A DNA stretch of 64,000 nt from Symbiodinium natans (Eukaryota > Sar > Dinophyceae > Suessiales > Symbiodiniaceae): assembly GCA_905221605.1 (NCBI GenBank), contig CAJNDS010002521.1:192501-256500 (forward strand), in the 5' to 3' direction. Of this stretch, positions 62,921 through 64,000 are shown piece after piece. Within the stretch, counting starts at the first letter, position 1. Every line of letters begins with the position of its first letter. The notes under the pieces are model-generated. The model saw only the letters and a list, made by a program, of their open reading frames with translations. It was not told the origin of the DNA and searched no databases. The translations under genes were made by a program, and so were the position numbers.

Positions 62921-63575
62921 CTCCCACCACCCGATGTCGATCCCATTGATCCATCGGCCGTCGCACGGGGCGCCCGCATTCGGGCCGCCCGCGTGCGTGG
63001 TGAGGCACTGGTCCCTGGTCCTCGGTCACCGGGTTAATGGCTTCGCAGAAGAAGCACCGCCAGCTGCCGTAGGGGTAAAAGCGGCCTTCGACGTAGGCTC
63101 GGTTGGCTGGGAGGGCGACCTCGTCCGCCTCATCCGCGGTGGCAGCCTCCATCTCAACCGAGACCTCTTCGTCCTTGACGACCTCCGTCTCCTCCTCCTG
63201 TTCCTCCTTGACCAGGGGCTCTTCCTCCTCCCGGCCAACCTTGAGGTGGGACTCAGTGCGAACCTCGGCGCGCATCAAAATGACGTCAAGGCTATCCGCG
63301 GCTGGGTCACCCGCGAAGAAGGAGTCGATCTCCTTGGCATGGAGACCGTCGAGAGGCGTCACCAGGTCCGGCGAGTAATCTCGCTTGGAGCGACGCTCGG
63401 CCAGGCGTCGCTGGACGTCGCCCTTCGGCGGCTCGAGGGCCCGTCCGCGCGCGGAGCGGCCTTCCGCGGAGGCTCGGGCACGGCCTCCTCCGTGGGCTCG
63501 CTCTTGGGCGTGGACCCTCCATCGCTTCCCTCTGGAGCACCAGGGGGGTCCAGCTCGGGGTCGTCGCGAAGCCAC
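62862..63575 (-). CDS. Copy D acidic region and first RanBP2-type finger, frameshifted
   Basis: From about 63450 the frame matches copy B (ALEPPKGDVQRRLAERRSKR), through the Glu-rich stretch to WRCFFCEAINPVTEDQ. There the 7-bp duplication (GGTCCCTGGTCC) breaks the finger and the rest is out of frame. A 2-bp insertion near 63445 makes the beginning spurious too. Confidence 0.68.
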   Translation of the reverse strand: MASRRPRAGPPWCSRGKRWRVHAQERAHGGGRARASAEGRSARGRALEPPKGDVQRRLAERRSKRDYSPDLVTPLDGLHAKEIDSFFAGDPAADSLDVILMRAEVRTESHLKVGREEEEPLVKEEQEEETEVVKDEEVSVEMEAATADEADEVALPANRAYVEGRFYPYGSWRCFFCEAINPVTEDQGPVPHHARGRPECGRPVRRPMDQWDRHRVVGGGSPNRAGAMAAEVFCRRA

Positions 63576-64000
63576 CCCGGCGGATGGCTACCACCGTAGA
63601 TGTGGTGCGATCCATCCTCAAGCTGGATTCGGTCCCCTCACCTCAGGAGCGGGACTCTCGAGTGATCGTACCCGTTGGCTTTGTGGTACCTAATCACTCG
63701 GAGCATGGGCACCTCCCCATACCCACCGTCCTTTCCTCGCGGAACAGCCGTCCCCGCCAGTCCTGACGAAAAGGGTCAAGAGGTGCGGAGGGGCTGATCC
63801 CCAGGTTGGGCGGAAGAGAGGCGCCATGGCAGGCCGCCTGATGCAAGTGGTACTGCACCAGCGACTCAAACGCTAGCCCGCATCCCGGAGCCGAACATCC
63901 GTAGTGGCCGTCAGCGTTGGGGCGAGGCTCCTCTGAGGCTGAGGCGGACTGGGCGGTCCCGCCTCCCGAAGGCCTGGCGGCACTGCTCGGCCCTGCAGCC
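63576..64000 (-). pseudogene. Copy D C2H2-finger region with frame breaks
   Basis: Matches copy B 37060-37480 nearly base for base, including the C-x4-C ... H-x4-H finger region around 63820-63890 on the minus strand. A base lost near 63738 (CCTCGCGG against CCTCGGCGG) breaks the frame. Continues past the window. Confidence 0.6.

Larger units (their letters stand above)
59711..64000 (-). mobile_element. LTR retrotransposon copy D, 3' part (runs off the window)
   Basis: Starts with the 3' LTR (59711-60004), then a 690-bp untranslated region, then the PLD-to-C2H2 part of the polyprotein. Closest to copy B (about 97-99% by eye). The KptA-like domain would lie beyond 64000. Confidence 0.9.

Overview
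The window looks like nuclear DNA of a dinoflagellate. Three things point there: long tracts of TTTAGGG/CCCTAAA repeat; GC-rich retroelements whose Gag carries CCCH zinc fingers; and LTRs that contain TTTTGGCTCAAG, the last 12 nt of the dinoflagellate trans-spliced leader. The species cannot be named from the sequence.

Layout. (1) 1-5678 and 22935-33194 hold arrays of telomere-like heptamers in both orientations, interspersed with about 24 short GC-rich islands. On the minus strand these islands translate into pieces of sushi/CCP-like, cysteine-rich modules. Splice sites can be placed so that several neighbouring islands join in phase, so I read both tracts as one large minus-strand gene for a modular extracellular protein. 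Many of its introns begin with GGGTTTAGGG repeats and end with CCCTAAACCC repeats. (2) 5679-22934 is a complete 17.3-kb LTR retrotransposon (copy A, minus strand) inserted in an intron of that gene, with near-identical 296-bp LTRs and a 4-bp target duplication. (3) 33195-50490 is a second 17.3-kb copy (B) with no matching target duplication. (4) 50491-57103 is a very AT-rich island with a packaging ATPase, a double-jelly-roll-type major capsid protein, an S74 fibre, a GIY-YIG nuclease, a lipase-like gene and the start of a probable minor capsid gene. It is a fragment of a polinton-like virus or virophage. (5) 57104-57203 is an assembly gap. (6) 57204-59196 is the 5' end of a third copy (C), 59197-59710 an ACT microsatellite, and 59711-64000 the 3' part of a fourth copy (D).

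The retroelement family is unusual. Its order is Gag (two CCCH fingers), aspartic protease, cysteine clusters and a membrane segment, RT thumb, RNase H, Ty3/gypsy-type integrase, a reader-like and a Rossmann-like domain, RT fingers/palm with YVDD, a KptA/Tpt1-like 2'-phosphotransferase domain, C2H2 and RanBP2-type fingers, a membrane segment, a SWIM finger and a phospholipase D-like domain. The two halves of RT are therefore in the wrong order and lie about 5 kb apart, in both full-length copies. Every copy has inactivating lesions, but the lesions differ between copies, so the shared order is ancestral.

The viral island is compact. Three perfect AT-rich hairpins overlap stop codons, and TCTA lies 10-18 nt before four start codons. 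Both features resemble transcription signals of giant viruses and their virophages. The fibre and lipase genes each appear frameshifted, which fits an old integrated copy, although sequencing error is possible. Because the island abuts repeats and a gap, its placement here needs confirmation.
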